Assembly (NCBI GenBank): GCA_030549335.1
Contig: CM060192.1
Span: 21,828,157-21,892,156, forward strand
Source of the DNA: Pontederia crassipes
Taxonomy: Eukaryota > Streptophyta > Magnoliopsida > Commelinales > Pontederiaceae
DNA length: 64,000 bases
Reading direction: 5' to 3'
A program made the position numbers and the translations under genes. The notes under the pieces are model-generated. The model did no database searches, was not told where the DNA came from, and saw nothing but the letters and a program-made list of their open reading frames with translations. This document shows positions 11,427-24,430 of this stretch, piece by piece. Each line of letters opens with the position of its first letter. Within the stretch, counting starts at the first letter, position 1.

Positions 11427-14382
11427 TAATCACATATGTTAATATTATATTATATTATTGATAAGAAAAAGGATATATGTGTTAAGGCATGAGTTATAAC
11501 TCATAGTATTTGATCGTTGAAATTTGGCAAAAATTCGTCCAAGGCATGAAAACATGATTTTTAAAAATATTAGAATTAAGAAAATTAAAATCTCATTAAT
11601 TGTTCCTATATACCAAAGAGTTATAAATTTGATTTTTAACAATTTTTAGGAGGTGTTTTACTTAAGTAAAACATAGATGCAAAATCGAAAAATCTATAAA
11701 ATCACGATTTTTGTTCTTCGGACAAAATTTTAAATTTCGATTCCTTGGTTATTTATTTTTTAATATTTTATTTGAATTCAAATTGGAGGCACTTTCTTAT
11801 TTATATTAATGTATTATTTATATTTTTAATATTTTATTTATAGGCAAAAGAGAAGCCATTTACTTAAATGACAAGACATGTAAATAATGCTAACAGAAGG
11901 GCAAACTTGACCTGGCATCCATGACTGACCTTAAGTCAGATTCTACCCATCCAACCTTATCTTCTAATACCTTCCTTCTTATCCCCTATCAACCCCATCC
12001 GACCCTAAGCAAGGATGGAGTGTTGAAGAACAATCAAGGAGAAGAGGGAGGAAAAGAAGAACAAACAAGGGTTTTCATCTCGGGTAAGTTCTTCTACTAT
12101 TATTCCATAGATTTTAAATACATATAATTGTAATTAGGGTTCCTCTGCACCTCTTTCACCTCATTCATCCTTGGACCTTAATTAATTATGGGGTAAAAGC
12201 CATGTTTCTCATGAGTAAGGTTAACCCTAGGCATCTCCAAACTGCTTCTAAAATTATATATACATTTACATAAGTTTAGGTGCTTCAAAAATTATGGAAT
12301 TTACTTAGGTTAATCCTCTTGGAGTCTACTTTCATTAAGATTTGGAATCAAGTTAATAAGAGGTCTGTAGAGGATGTTAGGTTCTCTTCCTTAAGGTGCT
12401 ATCATTCTGTCCGCCAAAACTATTATCCGATTTTGTAAATCATGTGGTAAATTCTATAGGTGATGGAATTAATTGCTAATTTATGTTCATATAGATACAG
12501 GATCATGGAAAGTTGGAATCTCTCAAAAAAAATATGTATAATGAAAGTTATAAAAGTTTAACCGAATCTCTCTCAGCTTGTCATAATGCAACCTAGGACT
12601 AATCTCAGTTTAATTAAAAGTTGTTAAATTTATGATTCTCGGCTAGGAAAGATATAAAATCTAGAAATTTTATGAGTCATATCTCAGGAAGTCTACATTT
12701 GGAGAAAATTTAAATTACCAAAACATGAATTATTTCCTATTTTGTATAAATGATAAACTGAAGACCACTCAATTTGTCAGCACGCATAAACAATATAAAA
12801 TTTTAGTTAATTGTTGATTTTTCTGAGAACCAATCATAGGGAAATAAAATATGAAATGTTTACAAATTCAGTATTCTTTAATGTTGAGCTAAGTAAAATT
12901 TGAATCATTTGATTCTATTATTTATATTAAGATATATGAATTTATTTCATAAGGTATGCAAGCTGACAGGGTACAAGATGAACTTTTATGATTGAGTAAT
13001 TAATTAAGTTATAGGACCAAAGGCATGAGGGGTATATAGAATTAATCATTGTTGCGTCCCTGTAGGACATATTTGTTTGCACACCATAGCATTGATAAGA
13101 ACATTATAAGACTAAAAGAATGATAAAGGAATGGAAAAAGGAAAAGTAATTTGATATCACTCATGTTAGTTAAGTTGGTTTTTCTTACTCTATGTATTCC
13201 CCTCTTTTGAATTCGGTGTGACATCGATTTGTTATATGTATTGAATATATTTTGGATAGGTTATGAATTGATTTCGACAAATACAATTATGAAAAATATA
13301 TATGAATGACTGTATGATTGCACATTAAAAAGCATATGTGATATGATATGAATGAATTACGAGAAGTGCAATCTTGTTCCGTTTGAAATGGTATTTGATA
13401 TGATTTATTTTCTTATATTGAGATACAATTATTATATGATGAATCATGCATTTGCATTTGTATCTACCTGCATTGCATTGCATTGTATGATGGCTGGAGT
13501 TAAGTGCTACATCGTTGATCATGATGGAGCCACCTCTAGAGCCCAATTCATCATTCTGTTCTCCAATAATGGGATGAGATATGTCGGAGCTAAGTGCCAT
13601 GCTGAGTTAAGTGCTACATCATGAGGAGTCGCGATGAGAGCCACTTCTAGAATCCATAGGGGCCACCTCTAAACTCCACCTATTGCTATATGATATGTTT
13701 TCCGAAATGGATAAGGTATAATGGAGCTAAGTGCTACATCGCTGATTATGATGGGAGCCACCTCTTGAGTCCACCTACCGACCACTAGCTAGTTGGTCCG
13801 TGCATTCATATGAGAGTATTGCATTTACATACATCTATTCGATATGATTTGAATGATATTGATTGTAATTGGAGTATGATTGTGATATTATAATTATTTC
13901 ATGACTTTGCATGTCTCTCCGAATTAATTAGATGGTACCACATAGCTTATAAATTATTAACTTACTGAGCTATTTTTGCTCATGATATTATTTTAATATT
14001 TATCATATTCATATAGCTCATTGGGGATTGTGCGAGGCGATAATATTAAAAGGATTTTATAACATGTGGTATGATGAGAAAATTTATGTCTCTCGTACCT
14101 TTCTATTAAGATGTCGAGAGAGTTAGTCATGTTTATTACTTATGTCAAAATAAGTCGTATTGAAAATAAAGTTATTTTATGAAATGTACAACTTAAGGAG
14201 TATCAGTTTGCTCTGAAATGATCATCATTTATTGTGTAATTTATTTAATGATATACTTTTATTCTTACTATAAAAAAATTAAATTACATCACGTTTCTGC
14301 AATCTTTTATCAATTTTATTTGATCATCCGTAATAAGTCGAGAACTTCGGATTAAATTAAGATTTAATTCGAGGTCGTGACA
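11427..14382 (+). repeat. Tekay-like LTR remnant (solo or truncated)
   Basis: The last 2.2 kb or so is clearly related to the solo LTR at 42233..44917. Both share the box GGAATCAAGTTAATAAGAG, a set of GGAGCTAAGTGCTACATC / GATGGGAGCCACCTCT repeats (13497..13770), the CTTACTGAGCTATTTT box and an end reading GGTCGTGACA. No primer site or internal region follows 14382. The Athila element interrupts its left side, so its first base is not fixed. Confidence 0.75.
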
Positions 14383-14814
14383 TAAATTCACAAAGCAAAG
14401 ATTGTAATCATATGAAATTCTGCAATTGTGTCAACTAGAGTTTTGTATTCAAACTCCTCGAGGATCACAGCTTCATCCATTGTTGTTTTAGGCTGATGAG
14501 GAGACGAGGTTGGTGTAGTAATATATGGTGAATCCATTGATGGATTTTCTACCATGAGTGTTGATAGCCGGGTCAACATTAGAGAAGTCAAGAAGTTGCA
14601 TTGCAGGATACGCTTGACAAGATCTATGGTGGATTTGTGGTAGTGAAGGATACGCTTGACAACATATGCTAAGGTGCGTGGCTGGTGAATTCATGTATTG
14701 GCTTACTGAACTAGTGACGTAAGGATATCTGGTCTTGTGATCACGAGGTATGGGAGCTTGGAATTAGCAGCAAACAAGCAGGGCTCAAGTCATCTTGGCA
14801 TATTGAAGGTTGTG
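14383..14814. other. Unassigned AT-rich DNA
   Basis: Nothing I can name. A minus-strand open stretch at 14388..14591 has no family I recognise. Confidence 0.4.
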
Positions 14815-15432
14815 TGTAATGACCCAAAATTTCACCTTAGATCGAGAGAGAGCATAAATTTATTACTTTTTATTTTTAAAGTAATAATATATTTTTTTAT
14901 TTTTAGATTATCTTTATAAAAACTCTTAATTTCATCCTTTTAAGAGTCCTAATTCAATACTATATCAAACTTCATCTTTTATTTTCTTTTAATAATTTGT
15001 CCTTTATTCTATCTCTCCTAACCATAATTGTTCCTAAATTTTTGGAATTTAATAATTAATTATATTATTATCTTTTAATATTTTGGAATAAAATAATAAA
15101 ATAATATTATTTTATCTTTATAGATATTTTTGGATCTAAAATTCTTAGTTTTACTCTTATAGTTAAATTTAAATTCAATTTTGAATCCCTAATTTGATTA
15201 TAATTTCAGCTCCTAATTTCATTAGAAATTATTTTTTAATATCTCTTATATAATAATACTTTTATTCTCCTTCAAACTTTTCTTATCTAATCTTTTACTC
15301 ATATCTTATCTTTCCTCTAATTATATTTTTTATTTCTTTTCAAACTTTAACTTTCTTTAGCAAGTCCTAAAATTTTAAATTTATTTTAATTATTAAGATA
15401 ATTGTTAATCTAAAAAATTTTGGGATATTGCA
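14815..15432 (+). repeat. Small solo LTR
   Basis: It starts TGTAATGACCCAAAATTT and ends AAATTTTGGGATATTGCA, so its two ends are near-perfect inverted repeats of about 18 bp with the canonical TG...CA. The flanks TTGTG (14810..14814) and TTGCG (15433..15437) look like a 5-bp target duplication with one transition. The interior is AT-rich and non-coding. A MITE of similar structure is the alternative, but the 5-bp duplication favours an LTR. Confidence 0.6.
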
Positions 15433-15437
15433 TTGCG

Positions 15438-16308
15438 AGAGTAATAAGCCACTAGGCTGATGAAGGACCTCAACATCTAGGAAGAAGTTATGTCCAAGAT
15501 TTCAAATAGAAGATTTGGCACTTTGAATTTTTTATATTTAAAATGTTAATTTAATCTGAGATACAAAGTATAAATGCTTAAATTGGCACTTTGAATTAGA
15601 TTATAAAATCTTATTTTAAAGTTCAACTCCCTCAACAAAAGTTGCATGTCCCCAAATCCCATCCTAACATTTTTTTTTCCATATGAGTGACATTTTAATT
15701 GCATCCTTATATTGCCTAATATAACATGAGTAATCAAGGCTGAATCAAATTAATTAAGAGTTGCAGTTCGATGGTCACATTGCTTACTAATTAAAAAATG
15801 AATCTTGCTAGATGCTAAATTATAGAACTTGGGAAACGGTTAAAAAATGAAATTTATAGATGTTGGATAATAAAATAATCGGAAAACTGATAAAAATAAA
15901 TATAATAAGTTTTGTACATGCCTCTATTGTTGCCTTTAAATTAATCAGACGTAAAATAATGTTCATGATTCAAGGGTCTATAATGTCTCCTAGCATTGAG
16001 TTAAATATTAAATAAAAGAAACATGATGATAATTTATTATTTATACAGTGGAAATGACACACACATTTAATGTTACGTTGAATTGATTGCATTTTTCTTA
16101 GGGTCATATAGAAAATTAATACGTTCGGCTTTCTTTGCAAAATCGAATATTTAATAATGTTTCTAGAAATAATTGTACTTTTCTAAAGACAATTGATTTC
16201 CTTATAGAGATGCAGAAAAATAGAGGAATTCAAAGTAAATAATAGAAAGCAGATCGGAATGTCTTAACCAACAAAATTAGAAGAGATCCGCAAGATATCG
16301 TGATATCC
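15438..16308. other. Unassigned AT-rich DNA
   Basis: No gene seen. The last 90 bp or so lead into the tandem unit that hosts the MULE at 16318. Confidence 0.45.
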
Positions 16309-16789
16309 AATAGATAAGGATTTAATGGGTGTCCCCCCAACTTAGATGAGGAGACTTTTCACCCATTAAACGGCGTCCGTCCAATGAGAATCAGACGGGC
16401 GCGCATCTAAGCCGGCCTCATCTAGTGTGAAGGCCGGCTTATTGATCGGTCCGACGAAGTGAAGAACCGCGCCCGGTCCGGTCGATGCGCCGTGGTACAA
16501 AAGTGGCCGGATAAAATTTTTTTACCCATTTGTCATCGCTCTCTCTCCTCTTCTCTCATCTCGCGCTCTCTCTTTCGTTTCGCCTCTCCGAGCTTCTACC
16601 CGCGCCGTCCAGATCTACCGCCGGAGATGTCATCCGTCCGGATCCACCGGCCGCCGTAGAGATGATCCACACGAAGGTAAAATTTTTTCACTTCTTTTAC
16701 CCTCTCGCGCTCTCTCACCTCTTTTACTCTCTGGATCTCAACGCCTCCGGCCAGATCTGCCCGGATCCGCTCCCCTGCTGCGCTCGCAC

Positions 16790-17045
16790 GCCGCCGCCCG
16801 CCCGCCCTGCTGCTCCCACTGAGGACTGCGCTGCCGCCCGCCCGCCCTGCTGCTCCCACTGAGGACTGCGCTGCCGCCCGCCCACCCTGCCGCTCCCGCT
16901 GAGGACCGCGCCACCGCCCGCCCCCCCGCGTGGCCGCCCTGCCGCTCGCGCAGCCGCCCGCCCGTCTGCCCTGCCGCTCCCGCCGAGGACCGCCCGCCCT
17001 GCCGCTCCCGCCGAGGACTGCGCCGCCGCCCACCCGCCAGTCCTG
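16790..17045. repeat. GC-rich minisatellite, left arm of the MULE
   Basis: Imperfect units of about 39 bp built on CCGCCCGCCCGCCCTGC plus a TGAGGACTGCG or GAGGACCGC step, repeated about six times. The inverted counterpart lies in the right arm. Long open frames on both strands here follow from the composition and are not genes. Confidence 0.8.
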
Positions 17046-17059
17046 CCGCTTTGGCTAAA

Positions 17060-17938
17060 TTTTTCTAGCATGCCTTCTTGTTGTAAACACCTACTTTAAA
17101 CGTTCTGGCCAGACACTTCTCATTTAGAGGACGCAACAGCTGCCCTTGTTTTAGGCACTTCCAAGATGGTTACTTATGTTCTTAATGATTCAGTCTTGGA
17201 TATCTGAGTATTGCTCTTGAATATATTTGTTATCCTTGTTCTTTAATTCATTGAGTTTATCTCGATTTAATTTGCGAGATTGGTGCAAGTGAGTGCTACA
17301 TATCACTCCACACGTTTGCATTATTGCACATCCTTGTTGTCAGATGCATAATACCAAGCTTGCCGAACAGCTTTAACACGCATGAGGAACTTCTCCAAAT
17401 ATCCAGAGAGCAAAATAAAAGTTTTCGTGAGATACTTTGAGGTCCCATATACTTATGGCCTTGGTGTTAGACTTGTGGAAACACTTATTTTATATTTTTA
17501 GAATCTTAGCTCTATGCGTTATTATCATATGTTTTCTCCAGAATCTTCATCTAGTAATGATGAAGTTGAAAAGGCACATTAAATAACACATCCATAGATA
17601 TGTCCAGCCGATGTGCAGCGAGCAAACTCATAAATCTACAGACAAAAGAGATGAATGGTGATACATAATCGTGTCTATCGTCTTTGGTAAAAGAATAACA
17701 ATGTGTCATAATGATACACGCAAATTACACACGCACTGAGCTTTCAGCAACAACAGATGACACACGGCATGAAACATATGAAGAACCTTATGACATGCCA
17801 CATAAGCATGCAGCTCATACTGATCAGGGCCTAAATCTCTGACCAAAAAATAAAAAATTAACATGCGTAACACAAAAAATGAAGAATTTACAAAAGTGTT
17901 ATTAATCACTATTACATGATTAACGGAGATTAACATAA
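17060..17938. other. Central unique region of the MULE
   Basis: Non-repetitive DNA of normal AT content between the inverted arms. I find no recognisable protein or transposase. In Mutator-like elements this position often holds captured host sequence, so a gene fragment is possible but unproven. Confidence 0.4.
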
Positions 17939-17959
17939 AAAAAATGACGGGACGGTGCG

Positions 17960-18440
17960 GTGGGGCGGGCGGCGCTCGGCAGGAGCGGCAGGACTGGCGG
18001 GCGGGCGGCGGCGCGGTCCTCGGCGGGAGCCGCAGGGCGGGCGGGCGGCGACGCGGTCCTCGGTGGGAGCGGCAAGGCAGGCGGCGGCGCGGTGCTCAGC
18101 GGGAGCAGTAGGGCGGGCAGGCGGGTGGCCGGCGACATGCGAGCGCAGGAGGGGGGCGGATCTGGCTGGATCCGGACGAATCTGACCGGAGACGCTGAGA
18201 TCCAGAGAGTAAAAGAGGTAAGAGAGCGCGAGAGGGTAAAAGAAGTGAAAAAATCTTACCGTCGCGTGGATCATCTCTACGGCGGGCGCGGTCCTCGGCG
18301 GGAGCGGCAGGGCTGACGGGCGGGCGGCAGTGCGGTCCTCGGCGGGAGCGGCAGGGCGGGCGGGTGGGCGGACAGTGGCGCGGTCCTCAGACGGGAGCGG
18401 TAGGGCGGGCGGCCGACGGCGTGCGAGCGCAGTAGGGGGG
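17960..18440. repeat. GC-rich minisatellite, right arm of the MULE
   Basis: Units with GCGGTCCTCGGCGGGAGC, the reverse complement of the left-arm unit, repeated and mixed with a direct duplication. A segment of about 120 bp ending TTACCGTCGCGTGGATC occurs twice (about 18170..18275 and 18445..18560). Confidence 0.8.
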
Positions 18441-18921
18441 CGGATCCGGGCGGATCTGGCCGAATCTTGCCGGAGGCGCTGAGATCCAGAAAGTAAAAGA
18501 GGTGAGAGAGCGCGAGAGGGTAAAAGAAGTGAAAAAATCTTACCGTCGCGTGGATCTTCTCTACGGCGGCCGGTGGATCCGGACGGACGACATCTCCGAC
18601 GATAGATCTGGACGGCGCGGGTAGAAGCTCGGAGGGGCAAAACGAGAGAGAGAGCGAGATGAGAGAAGAGGAGAGAGAGAGCGCGACGACAAATGGGTAA
18701 AAAAATTTTACCCGGTCGCTTTTGTACCGCTGCGGACTGGGTGCGGTTCTTCACTTTGTCGGACCGATCAATAAGCCAGCCTCCACACTATATGAGGTCG
18801 GCTTAGATGCGCTCCATCCGATTCGCATCGGACGGGCGCCGTTTAATGGGTGAAAAGTCCCCCATCTAAGTTGGGGGGACACCCATTAAATCCAATAGAT
18901 AATAGTAGGATCTTATCTATA

Positions 18922-19363
18922 CAGGGGTGCACACGATCGGACCAGATCCAGAATTGTGAAGACCTGAACGAGTTGCTGACTCGATAATATATATTAGATT
19001 TATATTACATTATTTTAAATATCAGTGAAAACCTGAACGAGGTGCTGACTCTATAATATATATTATATTAATATTAAATTATTTTAAATATCATATTTAT
19101 GTGTATTTTTATTAAAATTATATATTTTATTATAAGCATATCTTAAATATCTATTATAATATATTATTATATATATATAATTTAATTAATAATATTGAAT
19201 ATTTTTCTTATTATATTTATTTTTAAATTTTTTTGTGATTAAATTGGGACATTGAAAATTATGGTTTTTGTCCTAGTTTAATCGGGATATCCCGATCGGA
19301 GTAAACCGGGTCAGGACCTGGACGGCCTGGACCCGGTCCTGAATCCGAATTTGCTCATCCCTA
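18922..19363. mobile_element. hAT-type MITE, copy 1
   Basis: It starts CAGGGGTGCAC and ends TTTGCTCATCCCTA, and matches the copy at 24906..25363. The left flank TATCTATA (18914..18921) is retained, while the right duplication is lost. Because the same insertion exists in the paralogous unit, it happened before the unit was duplicated. Confidence 0.8.
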
Positions 19364-20517
19364 TTAAAAAATAATTTAATATATAAAATTATATTTAAAA
19401 TTATTTTTAATGAAATTATAATAATTTATATTGTAGATAATATTAACTTAACTATTAGGCCCCGTTTGGGAGACCACCTATCCGGAACATGATTTATATT
19501 TCCCTTTTTGTTGTTTGAATATGAAAACGCTGCCAAATATACTCCAGGAAGAGGCACTCATCTAGTGTAAAAAAATTAGGGTTGGCCTCCGTTTGATTTC
19601 CTTTCCGTTGTGTTGCCAGCATGTTTGCTCTTCCTCTCTACTTCTTCGATTTCATCCTCTCTTCCAGACGACTGCTACTCGGAGCATCCACCAAGAGGAG
19701 TTCTTCTCTCCGTCTTTGTCAGTCTCATATTCTTCTTTGTCTCATCCTTCATTCGTGAAATGGATCATTCACAAGAAAAAGGTCAGATTTCTCAACTTCT
19801 ATTTCTTTTGCTCCTTTTTATTTTTCTAGATTCCCACCACCCAAATCTCGACCCACTTCCTCCTCTTCCTCCAGTCATGGAATTCCTCTTCTTCCTCCAA
19901 ATTAGAGATCTCATCTGGTGACTGAGAAGAGAGCAAAGCTCACTGGCAGGGTGAGAGGAATATGATTTAGTCACAATGCGTTTGCAGAAGTGTACACAAT
20001 CTTAGAATTACTTTTTGTTTTTAGGAGTGTACACAATCTTAGATGAATTTTTTGTTTTCAGTCCTAAAAGTTTTATGTTTTCCCCTTAATTTGTGGAATG
20101 ATTCGATTCCTTGATCAATAATTTTGAGGAGATTATATTATTTATGAACACTCTTTGATTTGCTTATTCCTACATACATGACTAAAGGCAGCATTAATGG
20201 CAAACACATAAAGATGCTCTACTTTGTACTATGTCATTAGCCAGTTAAGTAACCTGATCACGTGTTGATATGATTTTATGCAATCCATAGAGTTGCTTCG
20301 TCCTCTCTGTTGTTTGTAAAGAATGCCACCAGATAAGCTAGACCAAGCAATGTGATTGGCAAGCTGTTGACTAATGAGAGCATGCTGATGGCTAGTCTAT
20401 GCTAATATGTTTTGCTTGGTGGTTTTATGTCCTTATAGTGTTCAAATATCTGATTATATATGTTGGTTTTATGTGCTTATAGTGTTCAAATATCTGATTA
20501 TATATGTTCTGTGTTGT

Positions 20518-21648
20518 ATGGATAATAAAAAAAAAGAGTGTTACAGGACTTGCTGGAATGAAATGAAAAAAAGTTATTTTGTGAAATTGTTATGTGATTA
20601 TAATACTCCAAAATATATAGCACAAAATGATTGGAATAAAGAGGCATTGAACAAGATGTTGCATGATATGAATGAAAGGTATCCATTTAATCATTTTCAT
20701 GTAAGACAAATTAGAGATCTTGAACAAGATCTTAAGAAACAATATAAAGTTGTCAAGTACCTGACCGAATTGAGTGGATTTAGGTGGGACTATGAAAATA
20801 ATATAGTCGAAGCTCCTGGCCATGTTTGGTAACCAATCTTGGAGGTATTTTTTAAATCTTCTAAAAATTCCTTTTGTGAAAAATTTTAGTACTCCTATTG
20901 AAGTTTATTAAATATGTAGAGGTTACCTAATGCAAAAAAGTGGTACAAGCAACCGTTTCCGCATTTTGTTGCACTTCATGATTTATACAATGGTATGTGA
21001 AGATTATTTTTGTATTAGGACAAATTATTTTCTACATAAATGTCTTTTGATAATATTTCTTTGCAAGTAAGTTTGCAGTAGGAAATCGCTCACGTGCAGA
21101 AGGAATTGCTTCATCGTCTGATCCGTCTGCATCGCCATTATCACAGTCACCGATGCCATCAATTCCTGCTCCTAGAGATTTTCTTAGAGAATGAAAAGAA
21201 GCAGTTGGAGAGCATAATGTTGATGAACATGATCTATTTTGCAGCCAAGTACCATCTCAAATTGAAGAAACTCAACATGGTGTGGAACCTACTCCAATAC
21301 CACAACCACAAGCTAATCCATCCATGAAACGACCAAGTTCTTCTCGGGCATCTGATCAAGGTTCATCTAGAAAATCTAAAAAAAAATTCAAGATGAATAT
21401 CTTGAATTTCATCGAGAAGAAGCTCAACAATTCTTTTCTACCATGGAGAGACAAAGATCTCAACCATCCAAAGAATACTCCATAACCAAGTGCATAAATG
21501 CTTTCAATGAAATGGATGGATTTGATAATAGTGACTTTTTTAAGATGATTGAGATATTCAACGAGATAAATAATCGTGAGGTATTTTTAGCACTTGAAGA
21601 ACAAAGAAAGGAATGGATTAGAATGATGATTCTCAAATGTGGTTTGTA
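20518..21648 (+). pseudogene. Harbinger Myb/SANT-like accessory protein, broken
   Basis: PIF/Harbinger elements encode a Myb-like partner that helps the transposase enter the nucleus and bind the ends. Exon 1 from 20518 holds the Myb/SANT-like domain (Myb_DNA-bind_3 type; aromatic residues in the CYRTCWNEMKK, NDWNKEALNKM and SGFRWD segments). A stop at 20830..20832 follows the VW that normally continues. Two probable introns follow (GT at about 20841, AG before about 20921; GT near 20992, AG near 21078), around an exon with WYKQPFPHF. The last exon has Ser/Pro-rich and Lys-rich parts, a stop near 21194 and a frame change in the A-run near 21390. It then runs as a helical tail to 21648. Confidence 0.82.
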
Positions 21649-22055
21649 GTTTTTTCCAAGATGTGTGTGATCTAAGTTTATGTAATTTGCTAAATTTCAT
21701 GGATTATATTTTAGTTTAAGAACTTCGATAATTTGTGGACAAGTGAATTCAGTTTATAGTTTATGTACTTTGATATTGTGCTTTGTTAAAGTTTGTATCT
21801 TATCTATTTTTTATATTATATTGTTTAAGAAAATGTAATGCAAACTTGATTAAATTCAAAAGATTTCAAGTACATACTAAAAATGACATAACCATCATAA
21901 AAATGAAACTAACATCTTATTAAATGGTGCTTCTATTTCTTCCATATCAGCAATAGTCTTCCCACATTGCTTTAGCAATACAATCTCACATCATTGCACC
22001 TAGGCTTCGTTGATTATTCATATGATCAACATCTCCAAGGTATTCATCATCACCA

Positions 22056-23197
22056 TCAGGCACTTCTACTTTCATTCGGGTCGATATCGACTACATTATT
22101 ATTTAACCATCTTGTATCTCCATTATACATTTTAATATAGTTGTCAAGTACATATGAGGCAATAACTATATCAGTTTGAGAATCAATTGGGTGAAATGTT
22201 ACCACTTTGAGTATTGGAAAATGCATTTTTAATATACCAATAATGCATTCAATATGATTCCGAAGCGAAGCATGTCGAAGATTGAATAACTCTTTATAGT
22301 CCTTCGGTTTTTCTCCAGTGCATCCTTGTCCTTGTAAATCATATCATACTCCTTTACAAGGTGCAATAAAACTTGGAGTATTTGCATAACTTGCATCCAC
22401 TAGATAGTACTTACCGGGGGGAACAAAAAATTCTTGATCCAATAAGTTTTGTAGAATTCTAGTATCTGAAGCAGAACATTCCCATCCAGCTCTTACATAT
22501 ACAAAACGAAGATCAAAATCACATGCGATCATCACATTCTGAGATAAAGTACCCTTGCAATTGTGGTAAGGATCTTGTAAATGTTGTGCAATGGTTATAG
22601 GAACATGAGTACCATCAATTGTGCCAACGCAATCCTGTTATTCAAAAAAAATAATTTAATATTCATACAATAAACTAAAATTTTGGAAAAATAAATAAAT
22701 ATGCGTACCTTGAAATATGGAAAAATCTTGCCGCTATTTTTAATTTTCAAAGGAGTAGCAATTGTTGAGGGGGGAACTATAAAATTTTGGGATAGTTGCA
22801 CAATTGCTTCCAATACATTGCTAAAATGATGATGAATGGTCTCCCCACTATGCTGAAATCGTTCTTGCACTATACGATTACTAGCATTACGAGCCAACAT
22901 ATAAACAAACATTTCTAATTGCTCTTCCACTATAACACCTCTTGTATCTCAAACTAATTGTTTTTCTTTCAAACATTGAATAAGCAAATGAAAAATATGA
23001 ATATCCATACGAAACGCTCTTTTACAATGTTTCTCATGCCCTTTTAAAACTTCTTTCACATACGCCTGCCCTGTTAACATAGAAGTATGAATGGCTCTCT
23101 TATCTACTCGTACCTCTTAGACCATAGGTAGGATGACATGCATGAACTCTTCAGCGTCTTCTTGCATTTTCCTTCTTCGATGTAAGAGCATATCCAT
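22056..23197 (-). pseudogene. PIF/Harbinger transposase (DDE_Tnp_4), broken by stops
   Basis: This is the transposase that cuts and pastes the element. Reading on the minus strand from the ATG at 23197, the N-terminal part is followed by VEEQLEMFVYMLARN and the ERFQHSGETIHHHF helix-turn-helix region typical of the family. A 74-bp GT-AG intron lies at 22635..22708. The catalytic core keeps all three acidic residues: Asp in GTIDGTH (22614..22616), Asp in LVDASYANTP (22395..22397) and Glu in NHIECIIG (22248..22250). Stops interrupt the frame near the N-terminus (two) and at 22344..22346. The end at 22056 is a natural-looking stop. The length of about 355 residues is close to family size. Confidence 0.88.
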
Positions 23198-23671
23198 AGA
23201 TTTCAAAATATTGTTATTGGCTTAGAAGGGAAGAAACTAGGGAGAATAAAATGAAATGAGATGTAGCTCTTTGAATGATGAATATAATGTGTAGAGTGGG
23301 AGGACTTTATAAAAGTCTTCCTTTTATTTTTTATCGTTAAAGATTAATGGTCGTATTGAAACTTTTGATTTTCAAAATTTAAATAAAACAAGCCTTTTGT
23401 GAAAAACTATTAATAAATTTAACGATCTCATTTCGAATTTTAAATTTGACAAAAAACTCATTTTTAAAAAAAATATCTAATGTGATTACGAAAATATTGA
23501 TATAAGTATATATATTATTTTTCATATGAATACATTGTTTATAATAATAGTGATTATTATATTAAATAGTATTGGAAAAAAGTCAATTTAGCTAGTATCC
23601 AAATAATTGGAATGAGTTTAATACTATGAAATAAAAACTAAGGAAACCACTTTTTAAAAAGTGACTTCTTT

Positions 23672-24430
23672 GGGTATGTTTGGATTGAGGGTTATGAAGG
23701 GGTGGGGTAGAGTACGAGGGAATGAAATTAGTTACACCATGTTTGGTTATATTTTTTATTTAAATTAAGAGGGGTGGGATGAAATAGCTAAGCCCTTCAA
23801 ACATCACATTTTTTATTCCACCAAATTGGTGGAATGAGAAGGAATAGAATATTTTAGACCAAATTAATCTCTTTCCCTTTTTTATTATCAAATTAAATTA
23901 TTTCTCTTCTTATCAAATTAAACCACATCTCTATCTCACTAACTCTCTCTCACACACATTCATTGATATATTATGTACATATTTATCTATCATTTTTATT
24001 AAATAAAATTTTTTAGTAAATATACAATTTTATTCAAAATAAACATAAATATACTATTTAAAAATAATTTAATACTAATATAATATATTCAATCAGATCG
24101 GGATGTAAAATCTAGATTCGATCCCGACCCGACCCGGCCGGGTGTCAAAAAAATGAGACTCATTTTTTACTCAATTATCCATCGTATCAAAAAAAATTCG
24201 GAAAATCTGGGCCAGTGGGGGCAAGGGCGACCAGGTCAACCCGCTCTCCCCTAATTAATTATTATAAATACTTTAAATATATAATGAAGGATAAAAATGA
24301 TTTTTATACAAATAAAACATTCACTACCCCACTCCACATCTTATATAATTTATTATCCAAACATGAACTTTTTAATAACACATCATGCCACTCCATCCCA
24401 TCCATCCATTAGTTATTTGCCAAACAAACC
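23672..24430. mobile_element. MITE, copy 2, nested in the Harbinger element
   Basis: It has the same ends and internal boxes as 832..1340, but contains an extra stretch of roughly 200 to 250 bp (about 24000..24290) with GC-rich CCCGACCCGACCCGG. It lies about 30 bp inside the right end of the Harbinger element, so it landed later or was amplified with it. Confidence 0.75.

Larger units (their letters stand above)
16318..18893. mobile_element. Fold-back Mutator-like element (non-autonomous MULE)
   Basis: Perfect 9-bp direct repeats AATAGATAA (16309..16317 and 18894..18902) flank an element whose ends, GGATTTAATGGGTGTCCCCCC and its reverse complement, open inverted arms of several hundred bp. 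A neighbouring paralogous unit at about 24868..24895 has AATAGATAA once, which is the empty site. No transposase is present. Each arm has a palindrome around AAGCCGGCC...GGCCGGCTT, a pyrimidine-rich TCTCTC tract and GC-rich minisatellite units; the centre (about 17060..17940) is ordinary-composition DNA. The 9-bp duplication and long arms identify the Mutator superfamily. Confidence 0.92.

Noticed and set aside
16596..18754. Open frames of up to 274 residues, rich in Arg, Gly, Pro and Ala
   Set aside because: They arise from GC-rich minisatellite units in the MULE arms, are open on both strands and carry no domain.
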